Below, piece after piece: positions 43,284 through 53,085 of a stretch of 64,000 bases of DNA. Made by a program: the position numbers and the translations under genes. Source of the stretch: JADJLQ01 sp038251405 (GTDB lineage Bacteria > Bacteroidota > Bacteroidia > Chitinophagales > Saprospiraceae); NCBI GenBank assembly GCA_038251405.1, contig JBBSBH010000015.1, positions 1 through 64,000 on the forward strand, given 5' to 3'. The notes below the pieces were generated by a model, which ran no database searches, was not told the origin of the DNA, and worked only from the letters and a program-made list of their open reading frames with translations. The first letter of the stretch is position 1; every line of letters starts with the position of its first letter.

Positions 43284-45695
43284 CTACAAGGCATAGCTAA
43301 TCACTTCCTCCATCCGATCCACATATTTAAAAGTCAGACCTTTTAGATATTCCTGATTGATTTCTTTGATATCCTTTTCATTTTGAGCACTAAGTATTAC
43401 TTCTTTGATACCAGCTCGCTTGGCAGCCAATACTTTTTCTTTTATTCCACCTACAGGGAGCACTTTACCACGCAGCGTGATTTCACCGCTCATGGCAAGA
43501 TGGGGCTTTATTGGAGTATTAGTAAATGCACTTACCAGTGTGGTGAGCATAGTAATACCTGCAGAAGGTCCATCTTTAGGAATAGCCCCCTCAGGGATAT
43601 GAATATGGATATCATTATTCTCAAAAATGGAATCGTCAATCCCTAATTGCTTGCTCTTTGATTTTACAAAACTCAGCGCTGTAGTGGCTGATTCTTTCAT
43701 TACATCACCCAGATTACCGGTAAGTGTGAGTTTGCCTTTGCCTTTGCTGAGACTAGATTCGATATATAAAATGTCTCCACCTACCCGGGTCCAGGCCAGT
43801 CCAATCGCTACTCCTGGCATCGTCACATCCTGGTAGGTATCCTGGATCAGTTTTTCCGGCCCCAGGAATTTATTGATATCTGCTTTTTTTAGTGTAATGG
43901 AATAGGTAGATTTCATAGCCACCTGCTTGGCTACTCTACGCATTACCGAAGCTATTTGCCTTTCCATGGATCGCACACCTGATTCACGGGTATACCCATT
44001 GATCAGATGAGCCAATACTTCATCATTCCATTTTATATGTTTTGGTTTGAGGCCATGTTCAGCCAATTGTTTGGGAATCAAATGCTTTTTAGCTATTTCT
44101 ATTTTTTCTTCCGTGCTATAGCCACTCAGATCTATAATCTCCATTCGATCTAATAAAGCTGGTTGAATGGATTGTAATGAATTTGCGGTAGCTATAAAAA
44201 GCACTTTGGAAAGATCATATTCCAACTCCAGGTAATTATCATAGAATGCGGTATTCTGCTCTGGATCAAGTACTTCTAATAATGCGGATGATGGGTCACC
44301 TCTGAAATCTTTCCCCATTTTATCTACTTCATCCAGTATAAATACCGGATTAGAAGAGCCCGCTTTTTTAATAGATTGAAGTATGCGACCCGGTAATGCG
44401 CCTATATAGGTCTTTCGATGTCCTCTGATCTCAGCTTCATCATGCAGACCACCTAATGACATGCGAACAAAATTTCTTTTTAAAGCTTTAGCGACTGATT
44501 TGCCCAATGATGTTTTTCCTACGCCGGGAGGACCCACCAGGCAAATGAGTGGAGATTTCATATCCCCTTTTAATTTGAGGATCGCCAAATGTTCTATGAT
44601 CCTTTCTTTTACATCCTCTAGCCCAAAATGATCCTGATCAAGGATTTGCTTTACTTTCTTCAGGTCAAAACTATCCTTGGTGTATGATTCCCATGGAAGA
44701 TCCAGTAAAAATTCTACATAGTTGAGGGTCACTCCATATTCGGCCATCTGAGGATTGGTACGACGAAGTTTGGTGAGTTCGCGGTCAAAAATACCTTTAG
44801 CGCTCTTGGGCCATTTTTTCTGACTCGCTTTTGTTTCCAGCTTTTTCAATTCGTCTTCCTGGGGATTCTGGCCCAGCTCGTCTTGTATAGTTTTGAGTTG
44901 TTGATTGAGAAAATAATCCCGCTGTTGTTTTTCTATGTCTCCCCGTACTCTACTCTCTATTTGATCTTTCAGTTCGAGCAGTTTCAAATCTTTATTTATA
45001 TATTCTAAAACGGACTGACCTTTTTTCATGAGGTCGTTCATCTCCAGCAATTGTTGTCTTTGCTGCAGATTTACTCCCAGATTGGAGGCGATAAAATTCA
45101 AAAGAAAGGCATCGTCATTGATATTGCGCAAAACGGTAGCAGCTTCGCCTGGTATATGAGGTGATAAATCAATAATTTTCTTTGCCAAATCCTTAATAGT
45201 GGATATCAAAGCTTCAAACTCCAGTTTATCATGCGGCTGTTTATACAATATCCCTTGAAAGCTAGCTTTGAGGACGGGCGACTCAGATATTTCATCCAAT
45301 ATCTTGATTCGCTTTCGACCTTGCAAAATAGCTGTAGTAGTACCATCGGGCATTTTGAGCAGTTTCAATATACGAGCTACGGTACCTACTTTATACAAAT
45401 CATTAAAGCCGGGATCGTCCGCATTGGAATCTTTTTGAGAGATGACCGCTATTCGCTTGTTCCCTTTGTAGGCCTGTTGCACAGCTTGTATAGTCTTATC
45501 ACGAGTGATGGTAGTGGGCATCACTATGCCTGGAAATTGAACTGCATTAATCATAGGTAATACAATCAATGCCTCGGGCAAATCTCCATCCTGGGTGACC
45601 TCCTCTTCAATATCTTCTTCTGTTGCTAGTATCGGGAATTCTATTTCTTCTGGCCCTACAAATCTTATTTTATCTGGATCAAACATGTCTGTCAA
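43284..45695 (-). CDS. lon: ATP-dependent protease Lon
   Basis: An 803-residue Lon protease with an N-terminal substrate-binding domain (from ALIVLPMINAVQFPGIVMPT), a helical linker with SRVRGDIEKQQRDYFLNQQL, the AAA+ module (Walker A GPPGVGKTSLGKS; VFILDEVDKMGKD) and the C-terminal protease domain with catalytic S711 (PKDGPSAGI) and K754 (GGIKEKVLAAK), 43 residues apart as in E. coli Lon. It degrades misfolded and regulatory proteins in the cytoplasm. Length is standard. Confidence 0.97.
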   Translation of the reverse strand: MTDMFDPDKIRFVGPEEIEFPILATEEDIEEEVTQDGDLPEALIVLPMINAVQFPGIVMPTTITRDKTIQAVQQAYKGNKRIAVISQKDSNADDPGFNDLYKVGTVARILKLLKMPDGTTTAILQGRKRIKILDEISESPVLKASFQGILYKQPHDKLEFEALISTIKDLAKKIIDLSPHIPGEAATVLRNINDDAFLLNFIASNLGVNLQQRQQLLEMNDLMKKGQSVLEYINKDLKLLELKDQIESRVRGDIEKQQRDYFLNQQLKTIQDELGQNPQEDELKKLETKASQKKWPKSAKGIFDRELTKLRRTNPQMAEYGVTLNYVEFLLDLPWESYTKDSFDLKKVKQILDQDHFGLEDVKERIIEHLAILKLKGDMKSPLICLVGPPGVGKTSLGKSVAKALKRNFVRMSLGGLHDEAEIRGHRKTYIGALPGRILQSIKKAGSSNPVFILDEVDKMGKDFRGDPSSALLEVLDPEQNTAFYDNYLELEYDLSKVLFIATANSLQSIQPALLDRMEIIDLSGYSTEEKIEIAKKHLIPKQLAEHGLKPKHIKWNDEVLAHLINGYTRESGVRSMERQIASVMRRVAKQVAMKSTYSITLKKADINKFLGPEKLIQDTYQDVTMPGVAIGLAWTRVGGDILYIESSLSKGKGKLTLTGNLGDVMKESATTALSFVKSKSKQLGIDDSIFENNDIHIHIPEGAIPKDGPSAGITMLTTLVSAFTNTPIKPHLAMSGEITLRGKVLPVGGIKEKVLAAKRAGIKEVILSAQNEKDIKEINQEYLKGLTFKYVDRMEEVISYAL

Positions 45696-46041
45696 TAAAT
45701 GTAATTAAAAATACTCTATAGGGTAACGTATTATCCTACTATTAGTTCGAAACTAAAGTATCAAATAATATTCCTTAAAAATATATCAGCCAAAAAGGCA
45801 GAGTTTGAGTCAAAAGGGCTGTAATAAATTATAATGTGATTGCTTTGAGAATTTACTTCTCTTTTACCAATTTCTGAATTACTTACAGGGCCACTGGCCT
45901 TATTAAAAAGCTATCACTACTGGATTAAATTTTAAATCCTTTATTTTCAAATTTTGTGGGTTAATTCATGATGACTAAAATGAGGTGGTTGCGATACTTT
46001 CATGAATTGTTGTTAATTTAGAACCAAATTTTAAGAATTAT
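45696..46041. other. 346-bp divergent promoter region
   Basis: The region separates lon (leftward) from the Ppx-like gene (rightward). No open frame, RNA gene or clear repeat is visible; I could not place a convincing -33/-7 pair. Confidence 0.4.
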
Positions 46042-47064
46042 ATGGCTACTAAACTTACTCCTTTTTCCAGATTGCTCATCGTATTAGTACTCTTGGCTGG
46101 TTTGTTTTTCCTTGGTAAAAAATTCATTCCTCAGTTTGGCAGTAAAATGGAAATGCCGAGTGCGGCAAGCACTACATCCACTAATGGCGCAAGTACAAAC
46201 ACTCCTTCTGGTAATACTGCAAGTACCAGTTCTTCCACTGCTGCACCCGCCTCCACGAAGCATTTTGAATACAATGCTCCTACACCTATGGGTGGAAAAC
46301 TAAAAGGAGTGGTAGAATTAGGAGCGACGGGATTTAATTCTTTCATTATTACTGCCGATGCAAATAAGAATTGGAAATTAGAAAAAGCCGATTTTGGAAC
46401 CAGTTTAGTCTATGAAAAATTGGCTACTGATCAGGATGTGAAAGATGGCTTGAAAAAATATATTGCTGATATGCTCGCATTTGGAGTGAGTCCAAAAGAT
46501 ATTCACTTCGTGATTAGCTCGGGAGCTCAAAAAGTAGATATTACTAAAAAAATCACTGATTACCTGAAGAGCATGAAATATTTTGTCAATGAAGTCACTG
46601 CAGAGAAAGAAGGTCAGTTAGGGTATCAATCGGTAATGCCACAGGGATATGAACAAAGCTCATTCGTTGCGGATATTGGCTCAGGAAATACTAAAATAGC
46701 CTGGAAAGAAAATGGAGCTTTAAAAGCCATGGAATCATACGGTTCAAAATATTTTCAGAATAATATTACTGATGATCAGGCATATAGTATTATCAGGGGA
46801 AAAGCTGCCCAGGTACCTGCTACTCTGCGCAAGACTTGTTTTATTATTGGAGGTGTACCCTTTGAATTTGCCAAGCAAGTTCGAAATGGGAAAGAGAGAT
46901 TTACTGTACTAAATGCACCGGATAAATATACGCCAGCTGATGCGCGAGGTAAATGTGGTCAAAATATATACAAAGCTATTGCAGATGCTACTGGTTGTCA
47001 GCAATTTGTGTTTGACTGGGATGCAAATTTTACTATTGGTTTTTTATTGGGATTGCCTAACTAA
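46042..47064 (+). CDS. Membrane-anchored Ppx/GppA-like (ASKHA-fold) protein
   Basis: A 340-residue protein with one N-terminal membrane helix (about 8-25), a Ser/Thr/Ala-rich linker (about 40-75), then a domain with two actin-like phosphate motifs: VVELGATGFNSFIITAD (about 92) and SSFVADIGSGNTKIAW (about 211). Between them LKKYIADMLAFGVSPKDIHF and SSGAQK follow the order seen in exopolyphosphatase/GppA proteins. I infer a Ppx/GppA-like ASKHA domain, anchored so that it faces the periplasm or cytoplasm. Activity is unproven and the motifs are degenerate. Confidence 0.5.
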   Translation: MATKLTPFSRLLIVLVLLAGLFFLGKKFIPQFGSKMEMPSAASTTSTNGASTNTPSGNTASTSSSTAAPASTKHFEYNAPTPMGGKLKGVVELGATGFNSFIITADANKNWKLEKADFGTSLVYEKLATDQDVKDGLKKYIADMLAFGVSPKDIHFVISSGAQKVDITKKITDYLKSMKYFVNEVTAEKEGQLGYQSVMPQGYEQSSFVADIGSGNTKIAWKENGALKAMESYGSKYFQNNITDDQAYSIIRGKAAQVPATLRKTCFIIGGVPFEFAKQVRNGKERFTVLNAPDKYTPADARGKCGQNIYKAIADATGCQQFVFDWDANFTIGFLLGLPN

Positions 47065-48417
47065 CTATTGGCAACCATTATCTATTCGGGACTGAGTATC
47101 ATTATCTGGGAAGCATAAACCAGAAGCTAATTTCGTTGGGGTATATCTTGCCAAATCAGGATCGTTGAGTGATTCTTCTATGAAGATTCTCAATTGCTCG
47201 AGTTCTGAATCACTGAGACCAAGTGGTTTAAACTGTGCTGCCAATTGACCTACCGGTACCTTTGCATTGGATGGAACAGCATTATTTTTATACTCCAGTA
47301 CATCTTTTACTGAAGCAAATTGAGCACCATGACCCAAAAATTTGATATCCTTTAAATTATAAATCTGGGGTACTTTAAACTTAAACATGTCTTCAGCTCT
47401 TCCGGTAAATCCGCCACGACCTTTGTGTTCGACTTTTGAAGCATCGCTATTCACTGCCCCATAAGTACCAGTCAATAAATCATTCATCCCAAGACCATAA
47501 AAATTCATTGAGTTCAGAGCAGGTCCGGTATGACATTGAACACAAGCAGCTTTTCCAAAAAACAGTATAGCACCTTTCTTTTCCTGATCGGTCATAGCCC
47601 CGTTATCTCCAGCCAACCATTTTTGAAATGGCGCTTTATTGGCCACCAAAGTTCTTTCATAGGCAGCTATAGCTAGTCCGCCATTAACCCGGGTCATTCT
47701 TTCATTAGGCGGCAGTTCAGGAAAAGCCAAAGCGAATAAGGTAGGATACAAAGGTATTTGATTTAAATAAGCGGCATCTATCGATAGACGGTGAACATCT
47801 AGGCCTGCAATAGCCTGGGTTTCAACACCTTGAAAGCCAAAATTATTATTCTCTTTTGGAGTGCCTGCTGTCCAGCTGGCTTCTGTTCCTTTATTCATAC
47901 CGGTGGCACCAAACTGACCATTCCAAAGAGTTACTTCCTGGTATCCTGAATTCAAGGCAGACGGAGTTCTGATGGGTTGTACATCTACTAATGATACATC
48001 CATACCAGGAGCTATTTTCCTACTCTCACCTCTTAAACCAAAGCCTTGACCGCCTTCAGAAATTCCCTGGGCCAGACCAGCTTGGAATCCGGATTTAGAT
48101 TGATGACAACTGCTACAAGAATACGTTAGCATATTGGTACTTACCATGGGCTTTCTAGCGATTCCTGTTTCATGAAATAACATTCTTCCCAATTCTATTT
48201 TTCCTCCGGTAAGTGGGCTTTTTGGGTCTTGTGGAAATTCTGAAAGATGCTTACCATCAGGAAATCTAAAAAAAGCAAGCCCTTTGCCTCCTGCCGATTC
48301 ATTTAATAAGTCTTTTAGTTCTTCATCATAGCCCGATTTATCCTGCTGGCATCCTACCAAAAATAAAAATCCTGCAAGAAAGCTGATTGATATTAATTTT
48401 TTTAAATGTATTTTCAT
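47065..48417 (-). CDS. Dihaem cytochrome c peroxidase/MauG-like lipoprotein
   Basis: A 450-residue exported dihaem protein with a lipoprotein signal (FLAGFLFLVGCQQ, cysteine 23) and haem sites at C101-H105 (CSSCH) and C292-H296 (CVQCH). The layout is that of the bacterial CcpA/MauG family: RMLFHETGIARKP before haem 1, TPSALNSGY between, and LKDIKFLGHGAQ after haem 2. It may reduce periplasmic hydrogen peroxide or oxidise a partner. It converges with the previous gene; the two stop codons abut with no gap. Confidence 0.88.
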   Translation of the reverse strand: MKIHLKKLISISFLAGFLFLVGCQQDKSGYDEELKDLLNESAGGKGLAFFRFPDGKHLSEFPQDPKSPLTGGKIELGRMLFHETGIARKPMVSTNMLTYSCSSCHQSKSGFQAGLAQGISEGGQGFGLRGESRKIAPGMDVSLVDVQPIRTPSALNSGYQEVTLWNGQFGATGMNKGTEASWTAGTPKENNNFGFQGVETQAIAGLDVHRLSIDAAYLNQIPLYPTLFALAFPELPPNERMTRVNGGLAIAAYERTLVANKAPFQKWLAGDNGAMTDQEKKGAILFFGKAACVQCHTGPALNSMNFYGLGMNDLLTGTYGAVNSDASKVEHKGRGGFTGRAEDMFKFKVPQIYNLKDIKFLGHGAQFASVKDVLEYKNNAVPSNAKVPVGQLAAQFKPLGLSDSELEQLRIFIEESLNDPDLARYTPTKLASGLCFPDNDTQSRIDNGCQ

Positions 48418-48558
48418 AAGAGGATGAATAAATTATATAATAGTAATCTTTATAATTATCTAGTTTTCAGTTCAAATTAAACATATTTCCATTATTTTTT
48501 AAATTATTTTTTAAACTAATTGTAACCTTAACTAGAATAATAACGATTTTGATAAACT

Positions 48559-48566
48559 TATCTTTG
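48559..48566 (+). promoter_or_regulatory. Bacteroidota -7 box (TATCTTTG) next to the lpxD-like start
   Basis: TATCTTTG fits TAnnTTTG exactly and ends 8 bp before the ATG at 48575. Transcription would begin almost at the start codon, giving a leaderless or near-leaderless mRNA. No good -33 TTTG is seen at the right distance. Confidence 0.45.
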
Positions 48567-48574
48567 TGCTCTAA

Positions 48575-49504
48575 ATGAAATTTTCTAAGCCTTTAACTAT
48601 TTCTGAAATCGCCACGCTAACTTGTTCAGAAGTTATAGGCGATCCCGATATAATGATATCAGGAATGAATGAAATTCATAAAGTAGAGTCTGGTGACCTT
48701 ATGTTTGTAGACAATGAAAAATACTTTAACAAGAGCCTTCAATCCAAAGCCAGTGCGGTCCTGATTAACAAAAAAATAGATCCGCCTCCGGGGAAAGTAC
48801 TTCTCTATCATACTCAGCCATTTGATGCGTACAATGAATTGGCCTGGTATTTTAGACCAAGCTTGCCATTGAATGAATCTATCAGCTCATTAGCTGTAAT
48901 TGATCCGTCAGTAATATTGGAGCCTGGGGTAATCGTAGGACCTTATGTTCGCATTGGAGCAGGCTCTTATATTCAAGCAAATAGCTACATAGGATCATTT
49001 ACAGAAATTGGTGAAAAAGTGACTATTCAGCCTGGATGCATAATTGGAAGTGATGCCTATTACTTTAATAAAAAAAACGGTGAGTATAAGACCTGGCGTT
49101 CAATAGGAAGAGTCATTATTGAAGATGAAGCGGAGATAGGAGCCGCTAGTACAGTGGTAAGAGGTGTTAGTGGAGATACGATCATTGGAAGAGGTAGCCG
49201 GCTTGACTGCCAGGTACATATAGGTCATGGTTCGGTAGTGGGAAAGCATTGCCTCATTGCTGCTCAGACAGCTTTAGCCGGAAAGGTAATCATAGGAGAC
49301 TATGTGATTATCTATGGCCAGGTAGGCATAGCTCAGGGACTAAAGATTGGTGATCATGCTATACTTCTGGCCAAAACAGGGGTCTCCAAAGACCTGCAAG
49401 GAAATCAAATTTACTATGGAGTACCTGCACAACCTGTAAGAGAAGCCTACAAACAATTAGCTACCCTCCGCAATTTTGTTCCTCACCATAAATCGGATAA
49501 ATGA
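48575..49504 (+). CDS. lpxD: LpxD-like UDP-3-O-acylglucosamine N-acyltransferase
   Basis: A 309-residue left-handed beta-helix acyltransferase. The N-terminal uridine-binding-like domain (1-105, IHKVESGDLMFVDNEKYFNK) is followed by hexapeptide repeats (from VIDPSVILEPGVIVGPYVRI) and the active-site histidine region LDCQVHIGHGSVVGKH (H218 at the catalytic position). LpxD adds an N-acyl chain in lipid A synthesis. Bacteroidota often carry a second, shorter LpxD-like gene; this could be that paralogue, as no other lpx gene is near. Its stop overlaps the next gene by 4 bp. Confidence 0.82.
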   Translation: MKFSKPLTISEIATLTCSEVIGDPDIMISGMNEIHKVESGDLMFVDNEKYFNKSLQSKASAVLINKKIDPPPGKVLLYHTQPFDAYNELAWYFRPSLPLNESISSLAVIDPSVILEPGVIVGPYVRIGAGSYIQANSYIGSFTEIGEKVTIQPGCIIGSDAYYFNKKNGEYKTWRSIGRVIIEDEAEIGAASTVVRGVSGDTIIGRGSRLDCQVHIGHGSVVGKHCLIAAQTALAGKVIIGDYVIIYGQVGIAQGLKIGDHAILLAKTGVSKDLQGNQIYYGVPAQPVREAYKQLATLRNFVPHHKSDK

Positions 49505-51981
49505 TTTTTCCTATCTGGTACTTTTTAATACTACTATTATTTTCTAAAAAAGAGTCGGAAGAAAGGCCATCGGATTGGTTTTACGCCCAGCGGGCTTACC
49601 CTCATCAGACCATTCCTCAAGAGCAATATTTGTCAGCTCTTCAAGAAATACAAACTAAATCTCGAGCAACTTTCCGGTCGAATGAGCAGCAGTGGCAATT
49701 TGCTGGACCCACTAATATTGGCGGAAGAATTACAGACATTGAAGCCTCTCCTCTTGATCCTGATTTGATATATATAGGCGCAGCTTCCGGTGGTGTATTC
49801 AAATCAAAAAATAGAGGCAAATCATGGACATCCATATTTGACTCCAATCCAGTGCTCGCTATAGGAGACATGGCTTTAGATCCATCTAATCCCAAAATTA
49901 TCTATGTAGGGACTGGCGAAAGTAATGGTGGTGGTGGGTCAGTGGCCTATGATGGCAATGGGATTTATAAATCAATTGACGGAGGGAATACCTGGACATA
50001 TAGTGGTCTTGAATTTTCAGGGAGTATCTCAAAAATAATAGTTAATCCCTCTCGCCCTGAAATAGTCTATGCTTCAGCGATGGGAAAACTTTTTAGCAAG
50101 AATAATCAACGCGGTGTATTTAAAAGTATTGATGGTGGTAATAGCTGGGAACAGGTTTACTTTAAATCTGATTCAGTAGGAGTGATAGATATGGCCATGG
50201 ATCCAAAACATCCGGATACCATCTATGCTGCTACATGGGAGCGATCAAGAAATGAAACTGGCATCGATTATGGAGGCCCCCACGGAGGAGTATACAGATC
50301 TTTTGATGGGGGCAAAATCTGGGTGAAGCTAACTAATGGTTTACCTGAAGGGGATGATATTGGTAGAATCGGTCTAGCTATTGCCCCTAGTGAAACCAAT
50401 AAAATATTTGCCTTTTATGTAGATGAAAGTGGCGATTATTTGGGATTGTACAAATCAATTAATACCGGTGAAAGCTTTATCAAAATGGCTGGTAAAATAA
50501 ATGTTGCTTCATTTGGCTGGTGGTTTGGAAAGATAAGTATCGATCCAAAAAACTCAAGTATCCTCTATGGTATGGGACTTTATGCAGCAAAATCCATAGA
50601 TGGTGGCAATCAATTTTTTCCAATCACTGATAATTACAATGAAGAGGTACATGTAGATCAGCATGCATTATACATAGATCCGGACAACCCTCAACGACTC
50701 TTGCTTGGCAATGATGGTGGATTGTATGAATCCCCAAATGCAGGAAGTAGTTGGCAGAAAATAAATAATTTACCCATTACTCAATTTTATACTTGCCATA
50801 TTGACAATACTCAACCAGAGAGATTGTATGGAGGTGCTCAAGACAATAACAGTATTCGCACACTTTCCAATGAGTATGAATGGAAATCAATTAATGGTGG
50901 CGATGGCTTTGTCTGTCTGGTAGATCCTACTGATAACAAATATGTTTATACTGAATCTCAATACGGTGTGCTGGTAAGAAGTACAGATGGTGGCATGACA
51001 TTTTTCATCTCCTTAGAAGGAATTAATTCAATCGACAGGCGAAATTGGAATACACCCATAGTGTTTGACCCCAGGAATAGTAGTACCTTATACTATGGAA
51101 CGAATCGATTATATAAATCTGAAAATCGTGCAGGTCTATGGACGCCTATTTCACCATCACTTACCCCAGAGAATAATTTTAGAAATTTCGGTACTATCAC
51201 TTCAATATCTGTTTCATCCATAGATCCTGCCATCATTTACTGTGGCACTGATGTAGGGTTAGTTTGGATCACTATCAATGGAGGAGCTACCTGGAAACAA
51301 ATCAATCAAAACCTCCCTAAACGATACATTACATCTGTCGCCGCTGATCCATTTAATAAAAACAAAGTATATGTTACTATCTCCGGGTACCGGTATGATG
51401 AGTATTTGCCACATGTATTCAAATCTGAAAACAATGGAGATCAATGGCAGGATATCTCCAGAGGTCTACCACCCATTCCTTGTAATAAATTAATCGTTGA
51501 TCCGGCGTTTGCAGGACATCTGATAGTAGCTACCGATGGAGGTATTTGGAGGACTCTGAATGACGGAAAAAGTTGGCAAATTTTGGGAGATGGCCTGCCG
51601 CTGGTAATAGTCAATGATTTGAGTTTTCACCCATCTACGCGTAGACTTTTAGCAGCTACCTATGGAAGAGGTATGTATACTTATAATTTAGATTTGCCGG
51701 TTTCTACAAAATTACCTGAATTCAATATTAGCGCTGTTTCCATCTTCCCCAATCCGACAAAAGATTTCATCACTATTGTGTTTGAAGTTCCGGAGACAGG
51801 GGTTTATAGATTTGAAATTTTAAACCTTGCTGGAAAAATGATTTCATCAAAGGAATACAGACTGGTCAAAAACCATTCAAGCTCGCAGCAAATTGACCTT
51901 CCCACTACTTCAGGAATTTACCTGGTTTCAATTTCTTCTTCTCAGGGGATCCATAGATCCGTCCGCATTTTCAAATATTAA
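49501..51981 (+). CDS. T9SS-secreted BNR/sortilin-like beta-propeller protein
   Basis: An 826-residue exported protein: N-terminal hydrophobic signal (IFPIWYFLILLLFS), then many BNR/Asp-box repeats (SxDGGxTW type: YKSIDGGNTWTYSG, FKSIDGGNSWEQVY, RSFDGGKIWVKLT) forming VPS10/sortilin-like propellers (about 60-735), and a T9SS C-terminal sorting domain (about 745-826, VSIFPNPTKDFITIVF ... GIYLVSISS). It is likely a surface or secreted binding protein or glycosidase-like propeller; no sialidase arginine triad is claimed. Its start overlaps the lpxD-like stop (ATGA), so translation is coupled. Confidence 0.85.
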   Translation: MIFPIWYFLILLLFSKKESEERPSDWFYAQRAYPHQTIPQEQYLSALQEIQTKSRATFRSNEQQWQFAGPTNIGGRITDIEASPLDPDLIYIGAASGGVFKSKNRGKSWTSIFDSNPVLAIGDMALDPSNPKIIYVGTGESNGGGGSVAYDGNGIYKSIDGGNTWTYSGLEFSGSISKIIVNPSRPEIVYASAMGKLFSKNNQRGVFKSIDGGNSWEQVYFKSDSVGVIDMAMDPKHPDTIYAATWERSRNETGIDYGGPHGGVYRSFDGGKIWVKLTNGLPEGDDIGRIGLAIAPSETNKIFAFYVDESGDYLGLYKSINTGESFIKMAGKINVASFGWWFGKISIDPKNSSILYGMGLYAAKSIDGGNQFFPITDNYNEEVHVDQHALYIDPDNPQRLLLGNDGGLYESPNAGSSWQKINNLPITQFYTCHIDNTQPERLYGGAQDNNSIRTLSNEYEWKSINGGDGFVCLVDPTDNKYVYTESQYGVLVRSTDGGMTFFISLEGINSIDRRNWNTPIVFDPRNSSTLYYGTNRLYKSENRAGLWTPISPSLTPENNFRNFGTITSISVSSIDPAIIYCGTDVGLVWITINGGATWKQINQNLPKRYITSVAADPFNKNKVYVTISGYRYDEYLPHVFKSENNGDQWQDISRGLPPIPCNKLIVDPAFAGHLIVATDGGIWRTLNDGKSWQILGDGLPLVIVNDLSFHPSTRRLLAATYGRGMYTYNLDLPVSTKLPEFNISAVSIFPNPTKDFITIVFEVPETGVYRFEILNLAGKMISSKEYRLVKNHSSSQQIDLPTTSGIYLVSISSSQGIHRSVRIFKY

Positions 51982-53085
51982 TTTATTGGTAATCAGCTGA
52001 TCCAGTTTTTTGAGTATTGGATTCATTCTATCACTTGCATTATTATTTAATAGGATGACGGTATATTCCTGATCTATATATCTGGTAATATGCGTTTTAT
52101 ATCCTGGATTGTCACCAGCGTGAGATACTACTCTACCTAGCTTTTCATCCATTTGAAGTTCCCAACCAAAGCCATAATTACTCCAGGTGCCATCTTTCAA
52201 TTTGAAAGGCTGATATGCTTCAAGCATGGTTGTTTTAGACACCAATAATGGACCATATAGTGCTTGATCCCATTTGAGTAAATCCAGGGCATTGGCGCTG
52301 ATCCTTCCCGGACCTTTACGATTCCCTAACCAAATGGTATAGTTTGACTCAGGATATTCGATGGCGTTCACATACCTGTTTTTTGCAGCATCAAAAATAT
52401 ATCCAAAGGCCATATTATGAATTTTCTGCTTCATAGCAGGGGTACGAAAATCGGCCGTCTTCATCTGCACAGGTTTGAAGATCCAGTTTCTTGTAATTTG
52501 GATAAAGTTGGAATCACTAGCTTTCTCAGCAATGGAGGCCAATAATAAATAGCCAGTATTACTATATTCATACTTTTCTCCTGGCTCAAAATGAACTGGC
52601 TCAGGATATTTTTTTAGATATTCAATCACATCTATATTATCAGCTACTTTCGATTTATCCCAGTGTTTATCCATAATGGCCTGATAATCCGGCAGCCCAC
52701 TGGTATGCGTCAATAAGTTTCTAATCGTAATACCTTTAAATGGAAGCTCTGGTATCCAATGCTCGAGCCGATCGTCAAAACCCAATTTTCCCCGCTCCTG
52801 GAGCATCAAAATGATCATGGAGGTAAATTGTTTTGAAACTGAAGCCAATTCGAAGATATCAGTCTTTTTCATGGATGCTTTTTTATCAAAATCTTTATAA
52901 CCACTGGACTGGAAATATATCGGCTTGCCTTTATGCGCTACCAAAATCACTCCACTAAATTTATTTTGATCACACTCGTATTGGTACATTCTTTTGATAG
53001 AATCTTTAAGGTTGTACTTCAAAGTATATCGTTGTGCTGTAGCTCCCTGAAACAGAAATAGAAATAATAAAACTAGTATCCTCAT
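51928..53085 (-). CDS. Serine hydrolase of the beta-lactamase/penicillin-binding fold
   Basis: A 385-residue exported enzyme (signal MRILVLLFLFLFQGATAQ) of the class C beta-lactamase/DD-peptidase family. The SxxK motif is S82-V-S-K85 (ELASVSKQFTSM), the YxN motif Y174-S-N176 (KYEYSNTGYLL), and a late HAG (VVSHAGDNPG) stands for KTG. Such proteins include esterases, D-aminopeptidases and peptidoglycan hydrolases; antibiotic resistance is not implied. Its last 54 bp overlap the 3' end of the gene at 49501 on the other strand. Its start overlaps the PAP2-like stop by 1 bp. Confidence 0.85.
   Translation of the reverse strand: MRILVLLFLFLFQGATAQRYTLKYNLKDSIKRMYQYECDQNKFSGVILVAHKGKPIYFQSSGYKDFDKKASMKKTDIFELASVSKQFTSMIILMLQERGKLGFDDRLEHWIPELPFKGITIRNLLTHTSGLPDYQAIMDKHWDKSKVADNIDVIEYLKKYPEPVHFEPGEKYEYSNTGYLLLASIAEKASDSNFIQITRNWIFKPVQMKTADFRTPAMKQKIHNMAFGYIFDAAKNRYVNAIEYPESNYTIWLGNRKGPGRISANALDLLKWDQALYGPLLVSKTTMLEAYQPFKLKDGTWSNYGFGWELQMDEKLGRVVSHAGDNPGYKTHITRYIDQEYTVILLNNNASDRMNPILKKLDQLITNKLIFENADGSMDPLRRRN

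Noticed and set aside
46131..46346. Alternative open frames inside the Ppx-like gene linker
   Set aside because: They are shadows of the Ser/Thr/Ala-rich coding region with no independent start or family support.
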